A DNA stretch of 64,000 nt from Paramecium pentaurelia (Eukaryota > Ciliophora > Oligohymenophorea > Peniculida > Parameciidae). Below are positions 49,347 to 62,758 of the stretch, piece by piece. The notes beneath the pieces were generated by a model. The model was given only the letters and a program-made list of their open reading frames with translations, made no database searches and had not been told where the DNA came from. The position numbers were made by a program, and so were the translations under genes. Positions within the stretch are counted from its first letter, which is position 1. Every line of letters starts with the position of its first letter. The DNA is taken from NCBI GenBank assembly GCA_905183005.1, contig CAJJDO010000038.1:371046-435045 (forward strand), written 5' to 3'.

Positions 49347-51360
49347 TCATATTCTTTTGTAACTTTATTAAGCATTAATATTGAATTAAGTGGATTGATA
49401 TACTCCTGCTCTATTTGCTGCTCTTAAAAATTCTTCATTGCTTTGAATATCATTTCTTTCAAATCTTCCTTCATTATTTGAATTATATAATCTCATTGTT
49501 CCATTCACTTGTCCATTCTGAAAAACACCTTTCATTTCGTATTCGTTGAAATAAAAAGTCCCATCTGTTGTAGTAAGCAATCCCTTTGAAAACATTCCAT
49601 AACATTTTAAAGATCCATCTTAGTAATATTAATATGAAATATTAAGAATTCTACTATCTAATTTACCATCCTGAAATAATCCCTCTTCCTCTAAGGAATT
49701 TTCTTAATTATCGTAATATTTTTTTCCATCTCCATTTAATTAACCATTTGAAAACTTCCCAATTTCTTTTCTACATAAAATTTTTATTTTTATACTTTTT
49801 TCCATTTGGATAATATCTTTCTCCTTATCCTTCGAGTTATCCGTTTAAAAAATATCCAATTTCAATAAATAACCCATTATCATTTGCTCTCCCAGATTTT
49901 TCATCCTTTGAATGTAATTTTCCATCCAAAAAAATACCATATTCTTTACTATATATAAATTTAATTAAGATACATATAACCATTTTAATGCCTTCTTTCT
50001 CCTTCACCTTAAAGTCCATTACTGTTAAATTAACCTTTTTCTTCTCTGAAATTTATATTGTAAAAATTACATCCGACCATTTTAATAGAACTTTGTGCCT
50101 AAGATCAAAATTCCATTTTAAAAATTTCCCTTCTCCATTATTTTAATTTACTAAAAATATTTTACAATTTGGTTACTTATTCATCAATTTAATAGTATTT
50201 TATTCCTTCCCCATGCAATTATCCATTTACAAATCTACCTTCTTCTTTTCTATATTTTTTTTATTAAATATTACATTAAATCTGCAATATTAAAATATCG
50301 TTTGCCATTTCCAGATAATTATGTTTATTCATTAAATTATCCTTCTTCATGTCTAATTTATTGATTAAAAAATTCTTACAATATTCTAGGTTCTAAATGA
50401 TATTTCTTCCCCTAACTCATTATATTATTATAAAACTCTCCCTCCAATAATCTAAGTATTATTTAATTATTTACAAATTATTATTTCTATCAATTAATTA
50501 TCCAGGTCCATTTAATGCACCATCTATAAACCTTCCTTTCAATTATATGTTGTTGGATGTTATCACTTAACCTATTCCATTTTATAATATTCCATTGTTA
50601 TACTCTTACTGTACTCCATTTAAATATAAAGTATAGGAACTTTATTCTTTCTATCCTAAAACAAATTAAGGTGCTTTGTAAATGATATTATCTGACTGTT
50701 TAAATGAAAAATTGTTCAAATTCATTTTTTCTCTAAATTACTATTGATTACTAAGTTCAATTAAATCTGAGTCAATGTTTAACTGAGCTTAAATTCTATA
50801 ATGATTCATATTTAATACTCTTTTTCTTATTAATTTAGCATCTTTATCTAGATTGGCCCTGATATTATTTTTCCTTTATCAAACAACCCATTAATCTAAT
50901 ACTAATTGTTAAAAATAATAGTTCCTTATCCTTATAATTTATTTTAATTAAAATTTCCAATTATTATTGTATTGTTTTAATTTTTTTTAATCACTCCTTA
51001 CCCATTTAATATTCCAAATGTGATTTTTCCATATATTGTATATCCAAAAGGAAAACTTATCATGCCAATTCCACTCATCCAGGGTTTAAAATTACCCACT
51101 AAAAGCATTCCTTCAGTTTTGATAATTTCTATGTTTCTGATAAGATTTTAGAGTGTTGATTAAATATATTAAAACTGCTATGTATCCTAATTCATTTGAT
51201 CTGAACATTCTTTATACTTATTAACCCATTCTGATATAATATCAAGATCAATATCAAAAAAATATTGAACCCTTTCTTTTGCTTTCTTTAAAAGCTCTTA
51301 TAGTTCGTAAAAATTTGCCTATTAATCAGATGTAAAAAAAGTAGAGGCTGTGTTAAACAT
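49347..51360 (-). CDS. MORN-repeat protein
   Basis: About 640 codons from ATG 51360 to TGA 49347-49349. A helical N-terminus (LQELLKKAKERVQYFFDI) is followed by a long series of Gly-rich beta-hairpin units with the MORN signature (YGKITFGILNGQG, MKGVFQNGQVNGTM, NEGRFERND). The spacing of G-x-F and N-G-x-G elements persists for most of the gene, mostly in one frame. Intron positions in the middle were not resolved. MORN proteins commonly bind membrane lipids or act in axonemal radial spokes. Stop only 14 bp from the SDR stop. Confidence 0.7.
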
Positions 51361-52394
51361 TTTTTAATAAATTTAATATTATTAAGATTATAAATCATAA
51401 GGATTTTTACTCAATTCATTTTTTATTGTAATGCAAAAAATTATACAATTGAGATATTGTAAATTACCTTCTTATTAAACTTGAAAAAGTTAGATAGACT
51501 TAATTATTTTCAGGAAAAATCTGGTATATGAAGCCCAAAACTTGATATAATTTACATTTGTAAGAATGCTTTAATAATGAATCATGAAGAACTACTAAAA
51601 TCTTAATATGTATACTTTATAAGATGAAATAAAATAATAATATAAATATTTAATATAAAAATAATTCCAAATTTTTCTTATATAATTTATAAGCCTTTTC
51701 TAATTTACATTTCTCCTTGTTTTTGTAATGAATTTTAAAGAATAAAGTAGAATTATAATAATCTATTTAAGTTCTATCACAACAATTTCTTAGGTAATAT
51801 AATAATAATACAATTTTAATTATTATAATATTAATTGTATTTTTATGTTTTTACTAATAAATAAAAATCAGAGCCATAAATTTCTGTGTCCAATTATGAA
51901 TTTGAATTTATATGCTTCTTTCAATAATCTTAGAATCCTTTTTCTGCTCTTAATTTACCTTTTTATAAGTTTATCTTTTTAAAAATATATTATCATTATA
52001 TATCTTGTTATTAATTCATCAATTTTTAAAATTTTGGATTTTTATTCTAATATACTAAATAATTTAAATTATATCTATTGAAAATGATTTTCTTTGTTTA
52101 ATGATCAATCAAAAATCTCTCCTAGCGATTGGTTTTTTTAAAAAGAAACTTTTGATATTATCAATTATCTACATCAGCGATAACATTATTCATTAATTTA
52201 CCATGTCTAACATGATTATTCTTTATAATCTTAATATTTTAATTAATAAACACCCTACTTTTTAGCTATAAATATTATAATCTATATCATACATTTTATT
52301 TATTTTTTCAATTTCAATCCATATAAACATTAATAAATTTGTTGTAATATCTAAATTAATAATCTCAATTAATAATAATTAAATAAATTCATAA
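51361..52394. other. intergenic, no gene seen
   Basis: About 1 kb of AT-rich DNA between divergent genes, one of the longer spacers here. Short ORFs only; none with a recognisable composition. It must include the promoters of the MORN and scramblase genes. Confidence 0.5.
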
Positions 52395-53267
52395 ATGTAG
52401 TATTAACCAGCATACTAATCACCTTAATAACATTATGTTAATCCTGGATAGATTGAAGTAATAATTTGTTCAATATAGACTTCGTTTAACTCAGGATTAG
52501 AAGCAATATCAAGATGTCCAAGTGTTTACATTAAATAACGTCCTGATTATTTAGAATCTTTAGGATTCTGTGAGAAAAAAAATGTTTATTATGTTTATTA
52601 ATCTGATACAATGGGAAATAAGCCAGATTTTAAGCATTAAGCTCCGATTTTTAAATGTAAAGAAGAAAGTAGCTGTTGGTAAAGAAATTTTCTTCCTGGA
52701 GCTTGTCGAGCATTCGATCTGAAAGTCAAATAATATGATTAAAAACAAGACACAAACACAGTATTTAGATTAAGCAGAGAGTTCAAATGTACATTTCTTT
52801 GTCTAGCTAGGTAATCTAATTATCTAATTTCAGACCTATTATGGAAGTTTAACTATAAAATGGAGGAAAAATAGGTTATATATACTATCCATTTATGTGC
52901 TGTGATAAAGGAGTTGAAATAAGAGATGAAAATAATTCATTGTTATACTCTGTCAAAGGAAGCTGTTGTCAATGGCCCTTTTTAGTCTAATTACCTTGTG
53001 AAGCATGTTAAAGAGCAAGATTTGATATTATCGATTCTCAAGGATAGGTATGTTTGATCAAACTATTTGAAGAAAATTTCAGAATTGTGGAAAGAATCAG
53101 CTGGATTTTGCAATGCACTATGTAATGTGGATGCAACCAATTTTAGATTAATGTTTCCTTAGTAATCTACAAGCAGATAAAAAGTATTATTATTGGCAGC
53201 TGCCTTATTCATTGACTTTAATTATTTTGAAGAATCACCCTAAGATTAAAATAACGATTCCTTATGA
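52395..53267 (+). CDS. phospholipid scramblase-like protein
   Basis: Starts at ATG 52395 with a Pro/Gln-rich N-terminus (MQYQPAYQSPQQHYVNPGQ). The body follows the scramblase barrel: CKEESSCWQRNF, CRAFDLKV, FRLSREFKCTF, RPIMEVQLQNGGKIGYIYYPF and a cysteine cluster GSCCQWPFLVQLPCEAC. It ends with DATNFRLMFP and a C-terminal hydrophobic helix VLLLAAALFIDFNYFEE. Introns of 23 and 31 nt are required; a further 21-nt in-phase one near 52.46 kb is optional. In other eukaryotes these proteins bind calcium and act on membrane lipids. Scrambling itself is not proven for the family. Confidence 0.8.
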
Positions 53268-54372
53268 TTTTTTCATATATTAAGATTCTATAATTTATAG
53301 TCATATTAAAGCTTGCATTAATGAGAAATTAAAAATTTAGATAGACATATGTACATTTATTTATTCCATTAAATTTTATTGATATAAATATTATCTTTTC
53401 ATTACTGATATAATGAAAATAAGTAAACATCTTAACCTCCTTGTTCTTATAAAACAACTAATAATGGTAAGTATAAAGTAGAAATAGAATATATAATTTC
53501 ATATTATAAATACGATTATTTAAATTTGAACTTTTATTTTTTTATTCAATTTTATTCAAGCTTAAAATCAAAAGAAACATAAAGTTATTTACAAATCTTC
53601 CAAAATTTTGATAAATTATTTACTTTAATTATTTATACAATTTTATTCTGAATTAAATATATCTAATTACTTAATCTAAAAGCTATTTGGAAAATTATTT
53701 ATTTATTTTTTTTTTTACATTTTTTCTTTAGAATGGAAAGAAAATTTTAAATTAATAAATTTTTTAAAAGGTTCATAGAAAAATTATGATTAAAAAATCT
53801 AATTACATGACAGAGAAAACTTTCTTAAATAAATGAACTCTTGGATATTTATGAAAAGTAATTATTGAAAGCAAATGTAAAAGACTAATTTTTATTAATT
53901 AGAATAGAGTTGATATTTTCAATAATATATTTAAGGATAATCAAAACATAAATAATTTATATTGATTTTTAAGGATATTTTTGAAAAATGGATTTATTTC
54001 ATCAGATTGGTTGGGAATTTTTGAGACTAAAATTTAAGTTATACAGATAAACACAGAAAGTTAATATAAATGTTTAATATGTAATATTTCAAATTGAAAG
54101 TTCAAAAATTTTAATGATAATTCAATTGATTGTCTCTTTATTATTGACATCAAGGCTATCAATATATTTTTATTAAATGGTTAATTAATTAAATCCTCTA
54201 AAAAAAATAAATCTGATATTTAAATTTAAACTTCATCACTTAGTTGTTATCTATATAACATTAATATATTATAAAGTAGCTTTGTTAATCTATTTTACTT
54301 TAAATATTTCTGTAGTCTTCTTTATCTGTGGATAGAAGAAAAATAAAAAAGATAATTTATTTTTGAATTAAA
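53268..54372. other. intergenic, no gene seen
   Basis: About 1.1 kb of very AT-rich sequence, with long homopolymer T and A runs near 53.7 kb. No convincing coding frame on either strand. Probably promoter and spacer for the Myb gene. Confidence 0.5.
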
Positions 54373-55506
54373 ATGATTCCTCCTACTTGGAATGAATTTC
54401 TTGAATTTATTAGTGATATTTAAGATAATGAGCTTGACAAACCTCTACTTTGTTAATTCATAAAGATACCCAATAAATGCATGACGTCTATTTAAATTAA
54501 ATAATATTTCAGCAAGGACTTTCAAAAGTATAAAAACTATTATAGCAGTTTAGAGCTAAGATTAAAAGAAGTTGCAAATGGGGAGATAGAGAAAAGTATT
54601 TCTTGATATGGTGTGTATCAAAAATAATAGCCAAGCTTCAGATAAAATTTCAAGAAGTTGTAATACTTTTTACCTTTTAAATATGGTGTAGTACTTGTAT
54701 TAAGTGTTTGAGAAGCTCTCAAATATTTTGGATCTTCCAGAGGAATTTTTGTTAACAAAATGGTTGAGTTTGCTCAATTATAAACTTAAATTACAGCCTT
54801 GGAAACAAGAAGAAGATGATCTACTTATTGAATTAAGATAGTATTAATTATTTTTAGAGTAGGCAATATTCAGGACCAAAGGACTGGACGATAATTACAA
54901 GGGAATTTATAAAAAGAAGTTAAACTGTAAGGTATCCAAAATAAATTCGCGAGAGATTTAATAATGTTATCAATCCTAACATAAATAAGTAACTATTTAC
55001 CTGAATCTAGAAATGAATTCAATAAAGATGAAATACTTTTTATTTTTCGAGAAGCTTAGAATAAGGATAAGAATTGGGCTGGAATTTCTAAAATAATGCC
55101 TGGCCGAACTGATAATTAGATCAAAAATGTTTATAACTCTATAATAAGAAAAATTTCTAATGAAATGAGAATGGTAAATACAAATATAATTTATAAGAAC
55201 TATTATTCTGAGGTTGATGAATAAGTTATTCAAAATCTAATTATCCAATAAAATAATTATGATCCAAAAATGATCTCATCTCTTTTAGAAGAATTTAAAA
55301 GAAAGAAACCTTGTGTCAAGACTGAATCATGCTCAGATTATTCTTAAACTTCTGAACCGTATTTTTAAGGCGTTCCTTTCCAAATGGCCTGCCCTTATAT
55401 TAGTTATTCGCCATTCCAATTCCAGAATATCTATTTTTGCTTTCCCTAATTCTATCTTTTACCCCATTAGAGCCAAATAGCAACTCAAAACTTTAATGAA
55501 ACCTGA
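54373..55506 (+). CDS. R2R3-type Myb transcription factor
   Basis: Three short introns (54571-54589, 19 nt; 54841-54862; 54989-55010) give a clean two-repeat Myb DNA-binding domain. R2: PWKQEEDDLLIELRQQYSG, KDWTIITREF, KQIRERFNNVINPNINK. R3: FNKDEILFIFREAQNKDK, NWAGISKIMPGRTDNQIKN. The third helix of each repeat (QIRERFNN and DNQIKNVYNS) is the DNA-reading helix. N-terminal helices (WNEFLEFISDIQDNEL) and a C-terminal Phe/Pro/Gln-rich region surround it. Without the introns the frame breaks exactly at the conserved parts, which supports the splicing. Target genes are unknown. Confidence 0.8.
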
Positions 55507-58124
55507 TTTTATTTTAAAGTGTATCTAAAATTTCATCCAGTATTTAACTAACTGCATAATTTTATAAACTATCTTTGAATAATAAATTATATAAAAAAAC
55601 TTAATTTAACTATTTCATTTAGGTTCAATACTTAAGGTGGAATTAATATTTCAATAATAAACTATTTTACAAAGAAAAGTTAAAAATTTTTGCATCTAAT
55701 TGAAAATTAGGCTTGTCAGCAGCTACTTATTTTTATCATAGAATCAAATGTGTATTGTTTCTTATTGCATCCTAATCAACTTGATCATCTTATATTTGCA
55801 ATAAAATAAATCTTAAAATAAAACTAATCTGATTTACGACGGATTATGCATAAATTTATAACTACATCACACTAATGGATTGATCATATAAAAAAAATTT
55901 TATATTTACAAAATCAAAATTACTTTTCATTTCTTCTAATGATTAGATTAAATTACTTTTTTGTAGTGTATAAAATACAGAAAAATTATAAAAAAGACAA
56001 CTGATTCATGATTAGCATAACATTCTATAAAGTACTCTCTTTTTTCAAATATTTTCAAATAAAATTAGGTTTGAATTTTAATGCTTGAGACATAATCATA
56101 AACTAAATTTGATTTTAAAGAGCAACAATTGATGATTATAATAAATGAAGTTTACAACAATTATGAATAAATTTTAAGTGCTAGACAAAATTTATCTCAT
56201 GCTTCTTAATTACATTTATAATTCTAGTTTCGAATCAAGATTAGAAAGTCTAATTGAAAAATCTGGAATAAATAAATTGAACCTAAGATAGGTTTAGCTG
56301 CTCAATAATATCATTTAGACTTAATATCTTTGATTAACAAGAAGTAAATTTAAAGCAATATAATATGAATTAATAAATTGACAAAGTATAAAAATCAATG
56401 AGTTTTTTGTTAATTATTTATTATTAGAACTTAACATGATGTATTTTTGGAGAAGATTTATTATTTTTCAATAAATTTTAAATTACAATAATATTTTTTT
56501 TGCCTCCTTTTTGTGAATAATCTATATTTAAGCTCAAAAGTTTTTCTAATGCTTCTTACTCTTTGAAAATTATTTTGAATTAATAAAAAATTTATAAAGG
56601 TTCTAAATATTAGCATTTTGTATGTTTCAGTAAAGTAGTTAGAATTTGTGATAATTAATAAAAAAAAGTAAATTATCAGTATTTATTTCTCATCCATATT
56701 AATCCGCAAAAAAAATAATTAAGATCGAGACTCTATTGATAAATTTTAGACTTTCAACTTGATTTTCTGAATAAAACTATCTTAATTCTTCATCCTTAAC
56801 TCAAAATCAAAATTACAAAATATTGTTAAGCCATACACTGAAAATGAAAAAGCCAAATATAGTGGTCAAAACCAAAATTTTTAAAAGTGGTTAAATAAAA
56901 TGAAAATGAAAATGAATATTTATATTTTTATATTTATTTTTATGTTAAACTTTTTTCAATAAATTATTCTGAGATTTAAATGGTTTAAGTTAATAATATT
57001 AAATATTAGAGAAAGTTAGATTATTTAGAAAGGATAAAACAATTTAAATAAATAAGAGTATTAATTGGGCAGGATTAGGTTTAATTTTATGTGTTTTCTG
57101 GATATTAGGTATTTTGTTTAATTTTTCAGAACTTTTTTCGATAATTTTTGGTATTTTCCCTTTATCTCTATTCTAGCTTTGATCTAAAAAAAATTCTACT
57201 ATGTCTATGTGATTTCCCTTTAGGTTACTCAATGTTCTTAACAGGAGTGATGAATTGGAAAAATTACTTTAAAACTTATTTAAAGATTTGTTTAGATAAG
57301 AGGGTCTTTAAATATTGTATTTTCTAAGTCTAGTGTGTAAATAACATTTATTAACCACTCGTTATATGATCAATCGTTTAGATCAAAGCCTAATTCAATT
57401 TTGTAAATCAACCCCTTTGTAAAATATATTAAACTTCTACTCTTTTAAGATTTGATAGCATAAATCGTACTTTGATTTCTCTAGAATGTTAAGACCTTTT
57501 TTGTTGCGATATCCAATAAATATTTTGAGAAAATGCAATTCAATTTAAAATCAGGTAAAAGATTCCTTTTATTGCTAGTTTAGAATAAATACTATTAGTG
57601 ATCGGACCATTTAATTCCCTTCTTAAATGGAAGCAAATTAAGATTAGTAAAATAAATAATGAAGAAAATTGTAATTAAAAAAATGTTTTAGGGATGAGTA
57701 ATTGTATGATACCCCTATTTTTTTTATTCAAGGTTATTTTAGGTGTTTAACTTAAATATTCAATTCGAGGCTATTATTCTAGAAAAGGATTCAGAATGAG
57801 AATAGTCAAAAATTAGATCCTTTTAATAATTAGCAATACTTCATTCACAATATCAAATGGCCCTTATAATAAACGAATAGCTTATCCATAAAAAAAATAA
57901 AATTTTATATATTGTGAAGCGAACAAGTCTTGGCCAAAATAAAAGATAACCTTATATTCTACCAAATGGAGATATAAAAAGAACTCTACTTATGAATTCG
58001 ATCAAGCTTTTGAAAAAATAAAAATTTTCAGTAGAAGCAATTGCTGCATTTCCAAAAGCCAAAATTTCTCATTATATGAACCAACTAGGTGTGAGGGCAC
58101 TTATAATAATAATAATAATAATAA

Positions 58125-58189
<65 letters not shown>

Positions 58190-58552
58190 TGAATGATATG
58201 TATGAATATAACCCTTTCATTGGAATCTGGGTTAATTTTGTCCATAATAATTTGCAAATATTTTGCAATTTTATAATAGATGTTTAATATCTTTATCAAG
58301 CTAAACAGCTGGTTCATTTGATATGAAATTAAAGGATTTACCCAATCTAAACAAAGGAATTTTATCATAAATTATGTCTAAAAGTCTTATCACATATTTT
58401 TCATCCAACTAATTTACCTTATACTACATCTTGTTATTTGAAAAATAATGAATTTGTAAAATAGGCAACAGGAAAGCTTTTCCATATCATGATTATTTTA
58501 TTTTTAGTATCTATCATAATTTAAATGTGCAAGGGATCCAGCTAGTCTATCC
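55507..58552. other. gene-poor region with decayed or doubtful ORFs
   Basis: Three kilobases with almost no clear genes, unlike the rest of the window. Weak candidates: 56145-56333 on the plus strand (62 codons, MKFTTIMNKFQVLDKIYLML) and about 57.38-57.66 kb on the minus strand (open about 90 codons, includes KKGIKWSDH and NRNQSTIYAI-like sequence). Neither has a recognised domain. A plus-strand frame at 57.85-58.1 kb (WPKQKITLYSTKWRYKKN) runs into the AAT repeat. These may be remnants of genes or mobile elements. Confidence 0.35.
58102..58188. repeat. (AAT)n microsatellite
   Basis: About 28 copies of AAT/ATA with a single interruption (aagaat near 58123), directly seen in the sequence. On the plus strand it would read as an Asn run, on the minus strand as Ile or Tyr runs. 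It follows the 11-mer GGTGTGAGGGC. Confidence 0.95.
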
Positions 58553-59484
58553 TCAGGCAACAATCATCTACCAATTTAGGATAGAAGTACATAAATTATT
58601 TTGCAACTTCCTATAAACATAAATCAAGGGTCTAATCGTACACCACTTAATACAAATACAATTTTTTAATTCTTCTTCTTCAAAGGCATTTGGCACTTCT
58701 GTCCATCCTGGAGCATTTTTTGGAGAGATAGTGGAAAATTAATGATTAGAAATAGGCTGAGTAAAAGCCTCCCTTAAGCATTTCATAATTTCAAAATGCT
58801 TCTCTTCTAATGTATTTATTTTCTCGACTAATATCGAATGCAATATTGCTTTCATTTATAATTATATTTAATTCTCCCACTTATCCATAAATTAATTAAT
58901 TACTGTTGTCATGGATACAATTTAAATACCTTAACTGTATCCATATTATACTATTTCCAAATTAACTTACCATGGCCTTATATAGTCCTTATAATCTTTT
59001 ATATAAGCCTGAATATAGTCAAAATCATAATTAAAAAAAGTCTAATCAGATTTTACTCTTATAGTCTATCTAATAGTAAAGATTATCTTTTCCTCTTCTT
59101 ATTCTAATTCTTATACTACCAATTTCAACTCTTTATTTCTTTATTAAATAGTCTTCTATTGAAACTACATTTTCTCTTGAATACTTTCTTCTAATATCAT
59201 ACTCTTATTTCTGAATCATAAGTTCTTGTTTCTTTTAATATTTCATCTCTTTTATCTGACACTTTTCATAGATACAATTTAAGCCCCTGTTAAGTGTTCC
59301 TCAAGACAAGTGAAGTTATCATTCTTCCCCAAGATTTCACTTTCTCCAAATTATGTTGTGAGTTTACTCTTTCTTCCAGTGTACTTAAGCAATAAAATCA
59401 TAACTGATTTCTGCCTAATAAATTTCTGATAGAATATTTAATTATTGGCTCTGAAGAGTAATCAAGAGAATATTATTCTTCCAT
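58553..59484 (-). CDS. spliced coiled-coil protein, unknown
   Basis: From ATG 59484 (MEEQYSLDYSSEPIIKYSIR) the coding frame is recovered only with several very short introns: 21 nt near 59.4 kb, about 17 nt near 59.34 kb, 20 nt near 59.27 kb and 19 nt near 59.19 kb. Downstream is a long open frame with a coiled coil (IQEKMQFQQKTIQQRNKEL), then NYDFDYIQAYIKDYKDY and a folded-looking C-terminus (ISPKNAPGWTEVP, EEEELKNCICIKWC). It ends at TGA 58553-58555. The 17-nt intron is shorter than usual, so the 5' half is tentative. It may instead be a decayed gene with frameshifts. No family recognised. Confidence 0.45.
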
Positions 59485-59759
59485 CTTAATAAATATAGGG
59501 AGCTTATAATTTTTATTCGATCAGGGAGCTTTATTAGAATGGGGTTAACATTTAGGAATACCCCATAAGTATGAACAAAAACCTACCTACCTGCCTTACT
59601 AATCTCAGTAATTACTTCCTTTATAACATCATTATGTTCAATATTTGGGGTAGTAAATTTTTATCAAATAAACATCTGATGATTTCCTACTGAGTTTTAT
59701 AAAATTTTTATAATGACACAACATTAAGATTTTATGGGCTTTATTACTTTTATTTGAAT

Positions 59760-60044
59760 TCAGCATATGAATTTGATTTAAATTTTCCACAATCCTTATA
59801 AAATATGCCTAGGATCTTCTCTATTTACACAATTTGGTTTAACAAAGAAGCCTATTCTCTAAAGTTGAGATATCAATTTTTTTGGAACTGGTAACCAGTA
59901 TTTATTTGCCTTAAAACAGCTGCAAAAGACAATTTTAAACATTATAAATTTTTTTTGATTCACAAAGCAAAGCTTAATGATTAACAAATTGTTATGAATA
60001 TCAGCCTTGTATTTCTTTCTCCTTAAAATCTCAATTGAAAACAT
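59760..60044 (-). pseudogene. small ORF or gene fragment
   Basis: Open from ATG 60044 to TGA 59760-59762 in the ciliate code, 94 codons. The composition looks protein-like (LRRKKYKADIHNN, KANKYWLPVPKKLISQLQRI, NREDPRHILQGLWKI). The same frame continues beyond the TGA, with a second TGA, into another open stretch (DVIKEVITEISKAGR). This suggests a broken gene or unresolved introns. No homologue recognised by eye. Confidence 0.35.
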
Positions 60045-60507
60045 TTAGAATATCATGAAATAATATTTATTTAAATGTTAACCTCTCACAAATTCAATCA
60101 ATATATGAATCATGGACCAAAATGAAACCATACCGTCTTTAAAAAACTATAAACCATTAATATAGAGCATTTCAAGAGATCATGTAAAAATCTCAAATTG
60201 AATAATTTTTAATAATAATAATTATTTAAAAATAATATTATGGCCGCATATTTGGCTGCAACAGCTATAGCGAAGATATCAAACTTAGTTTATAAGAACT
60301 TATAAAATTTATAAAATAATATAATATATATCGTAACAAATTAATTGTAAGAACTTCCGCTTTGCTCTTGTATTAAATTAAGACTTCTTTTCTAAAGACA
60401 ATCCCTTCTTTTTTATAATTTTGACATTGTTATTTATTATACTAAATAGCTTGTGTATATTTTAATAACGATTATTAGATTATTATTAAAATAAATTTGA
60501 ATTTGAA

Positions 60508-62758
60508 ATGAGAGGATAAAACCAACCATACTATTAAATTTGCTCACCTTAAAGAGCACCTTAAAGAATTTAAGTTACAACTTAGCAACCTAGTTAAAAT
60601 GATAAGTTTATAAACTTAAAATGTGAAAAAGTTTTGATGGGATTTGAAATACAAAGGCAAAATTAAATAATAAAGGAGCTTGAAGAAAACAAAAATTAGT
60701 TAGAGTAACAAATGTAAATTAATTTTATAATATAGAAAAACATATAAAGATGAATAAAAGATCTTACTTTTAGAAATCTCTAATTTAAATTAAGAAATGA
60801 ATAAAGCATAGGAGTAAGAGAAAAAACATAGAGAGCAGCTGAATTCCTATATCAAAAATTAACCTTAATTGGATAATTAGATGAAAATAGATTTATCTGG
60901 AGAATATGAAAAATTAAAGGAAGAAAATTAATATTTAGAGTCCAAAATATCTTATTTATTAAGCATTAATTAGTTAGAAAATAAATAAGATATTTCATCC
61001 ATAAAAAAATTAAATCTCGATCAAAGTGAAGCCTAAAATCATATTCCTGCTAATATTCAAAAGCTTTTAGAATAACTTTAAAATAATATCTAAAATTATA
61101 AATAAGGAAATTCCATCTAAACTAAATACCTTAATTCTATATCTATTTTAAAGGAATTAATTAAATCCTAAATATCATACCTCACTAAACAAGATAATTT
61201 GAATAAAGAAGTTGATTATTAATAGCTAGAAATATATTTGACAACTATTAATTAAGATATCGATGAATTGAAAGCTTATGAAACCCCAAAAGCAGTAAGA
61301 CGAATTTTAAACAATTAAAGTCCATAACTAGGTAGATCATGTTCTTAAGGATTATCATCTGATGAAGTCTTTTCTAAGATAATTGGACATATTGAACATT
61401 TGTAATAAGCTGCATCAAATATCCCGACTATCTTAAAATAAATTTCATTGCTTAATTCTTTAGTTAGATTAAAAAATGATGATCTTAAACTAATAAGCAA
61501 TAATAATAAATTAAAATAATCACCTACAAGATTTTCAATCGCCCTCACACCCGTTAAATACTTAAGCCCAATTAGAATTTCTCCTTTGAAAATACAACCA
61601 TTTATTATGAATATGAGTGCTCCTTAGAAAGTTTCTATCATTTAATCAAATATTCATGATTCACATTAAACTAACTAAAGATAAAATGTTATTGATTCAT
61701 TCCCAATTTAATAAAGAGACGAATTTTAGAATGTTCTAAATTCTTTTAGAGATAATTAAGACAAAATAAATTAACTGGAATTTGAAAAATTATAATTATA
61801 GGAACAAGTTAAATTGCTGAGATAAAAATATGACTAGTTGATTGAAAACTAAATATAGTAGCCTTAAGACTAAAACTTAAGGTAATTGGAGAGCTTGGAT
61901 GCAGAAAATTTAATACTAAAAAGATAAAATATAGATTTAAAGTAATAAGTTAAGGAATTAATAGATGAGAGAATAAAACTATAATAATAATATGATATAA
62001 GTAAAAATTAATATTAAGAAATATTAAATCAATTACATCAGGAAAAAAAACCTGAAGATTATAAGAAACAAATAGTATTATAATAGGAGCAAATACATAA
62101 TTTGGAAAATGAAAAATTGATGAAAAATGACGAATTTATAACTTTAATGGAAGAAAATGACACTTTGAAAAAAAATTAAATCTAACTTTAAGATTAAATA
62201 ATAGAATTATTAAAACAATTGAATTAATAGAACATATAATAGTTTGATGAAAGAGAGGTGGAGAGTATAGATGAATAGCAAGAAGATAGATTAAAGTAAA
62301 TAAATATTTTGCAAACAGAAAATATAATATTAAAAGATCAGCTTGCAGAGGTTGAATAGTAAAGATAAGATGATCTTAAATCTTTCAAATCAATTATAGG
62401 AAATGGTGCAGATTAATAATGTATTGCAGATTTAGTTACGTAAAAATAAAAATTATAATCTGATTAAAGATAATAGTTAATTTAGATAAATAAATTATAA
62501 TAAGAACTTATAGAACAATAAAATGAAAATAATTAAATTAAATAAAAAGTAAATGAATTAAAGGAATAAAAATAGTTAATATAAAGGACTTAAGATTATA
62601 ATTGGTCGAAATTCACTAGCCCGCTGAATAATTGGATAGTTTTTATTTAATGGGATTATAAAGAACTCTCCAAAGTTTTTAACTAAATCTTATGCACTAC
62701 TTCTCCAAACATCATTCAAAATAATGAAGGATCCATTTTTGAAAATCCAAGTGTCTGA
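60508..62758 (+). CDS. coiled-coil protein whose 3' end runs into antisense LINE sequence
   Basis: One intron (60714-60735) and then about 670 open codons without TGA. The protein is Q-, K-, E- and N-rich coiled coil throughout (for example EQIHNLENEKLMKNDEF, LQTENIILKDQLAEVE), with a less charged middle (ALTPVKYLSPIRISPLK). At about 62578 the coiled-coil composition stops. The last 60 codons (WSKFTSPLNNWIVFIQW..) are the reverse complement of the LINE reverse-transcriptase start, and the frame ends at a chance TGA 62756-62758. The native C-terminus is therefore missing or displaced. Function unknown; a cytoskeletal coiled coil is likely. Confidence 0.65.

Noticed and set aside
57380..57660. 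Second LINE endonuclease copy (KWSDH-containing minus-strand frame)
   Set aside because: SDH alone resembles the endonuclease end, but the flanking sequence does not match the LINE at 63 kb and the other catalytic motifs are absent.
58072..58368. 98-codon minus-strand ORF with a long Ile run
   Set aside because: Created by the AAT microsatellite; no protein features outside the repeat.
60239..60500. ORF beginning MAAYLAATAIAKISNLVYK
   Set aside because: Less AT-rich start looks interesting, but it soon degrades to Ile/Leu low complexity, and the minus strand reads equally well (FAIAVAAKYAA).
58090..61560. Shared 11-mer GGTGTGAGGGC (plus at about 58088, minus at about 61551)
   Set aside because: Too short and within unrelated contexts, one inside a coding frame; treated as chance.
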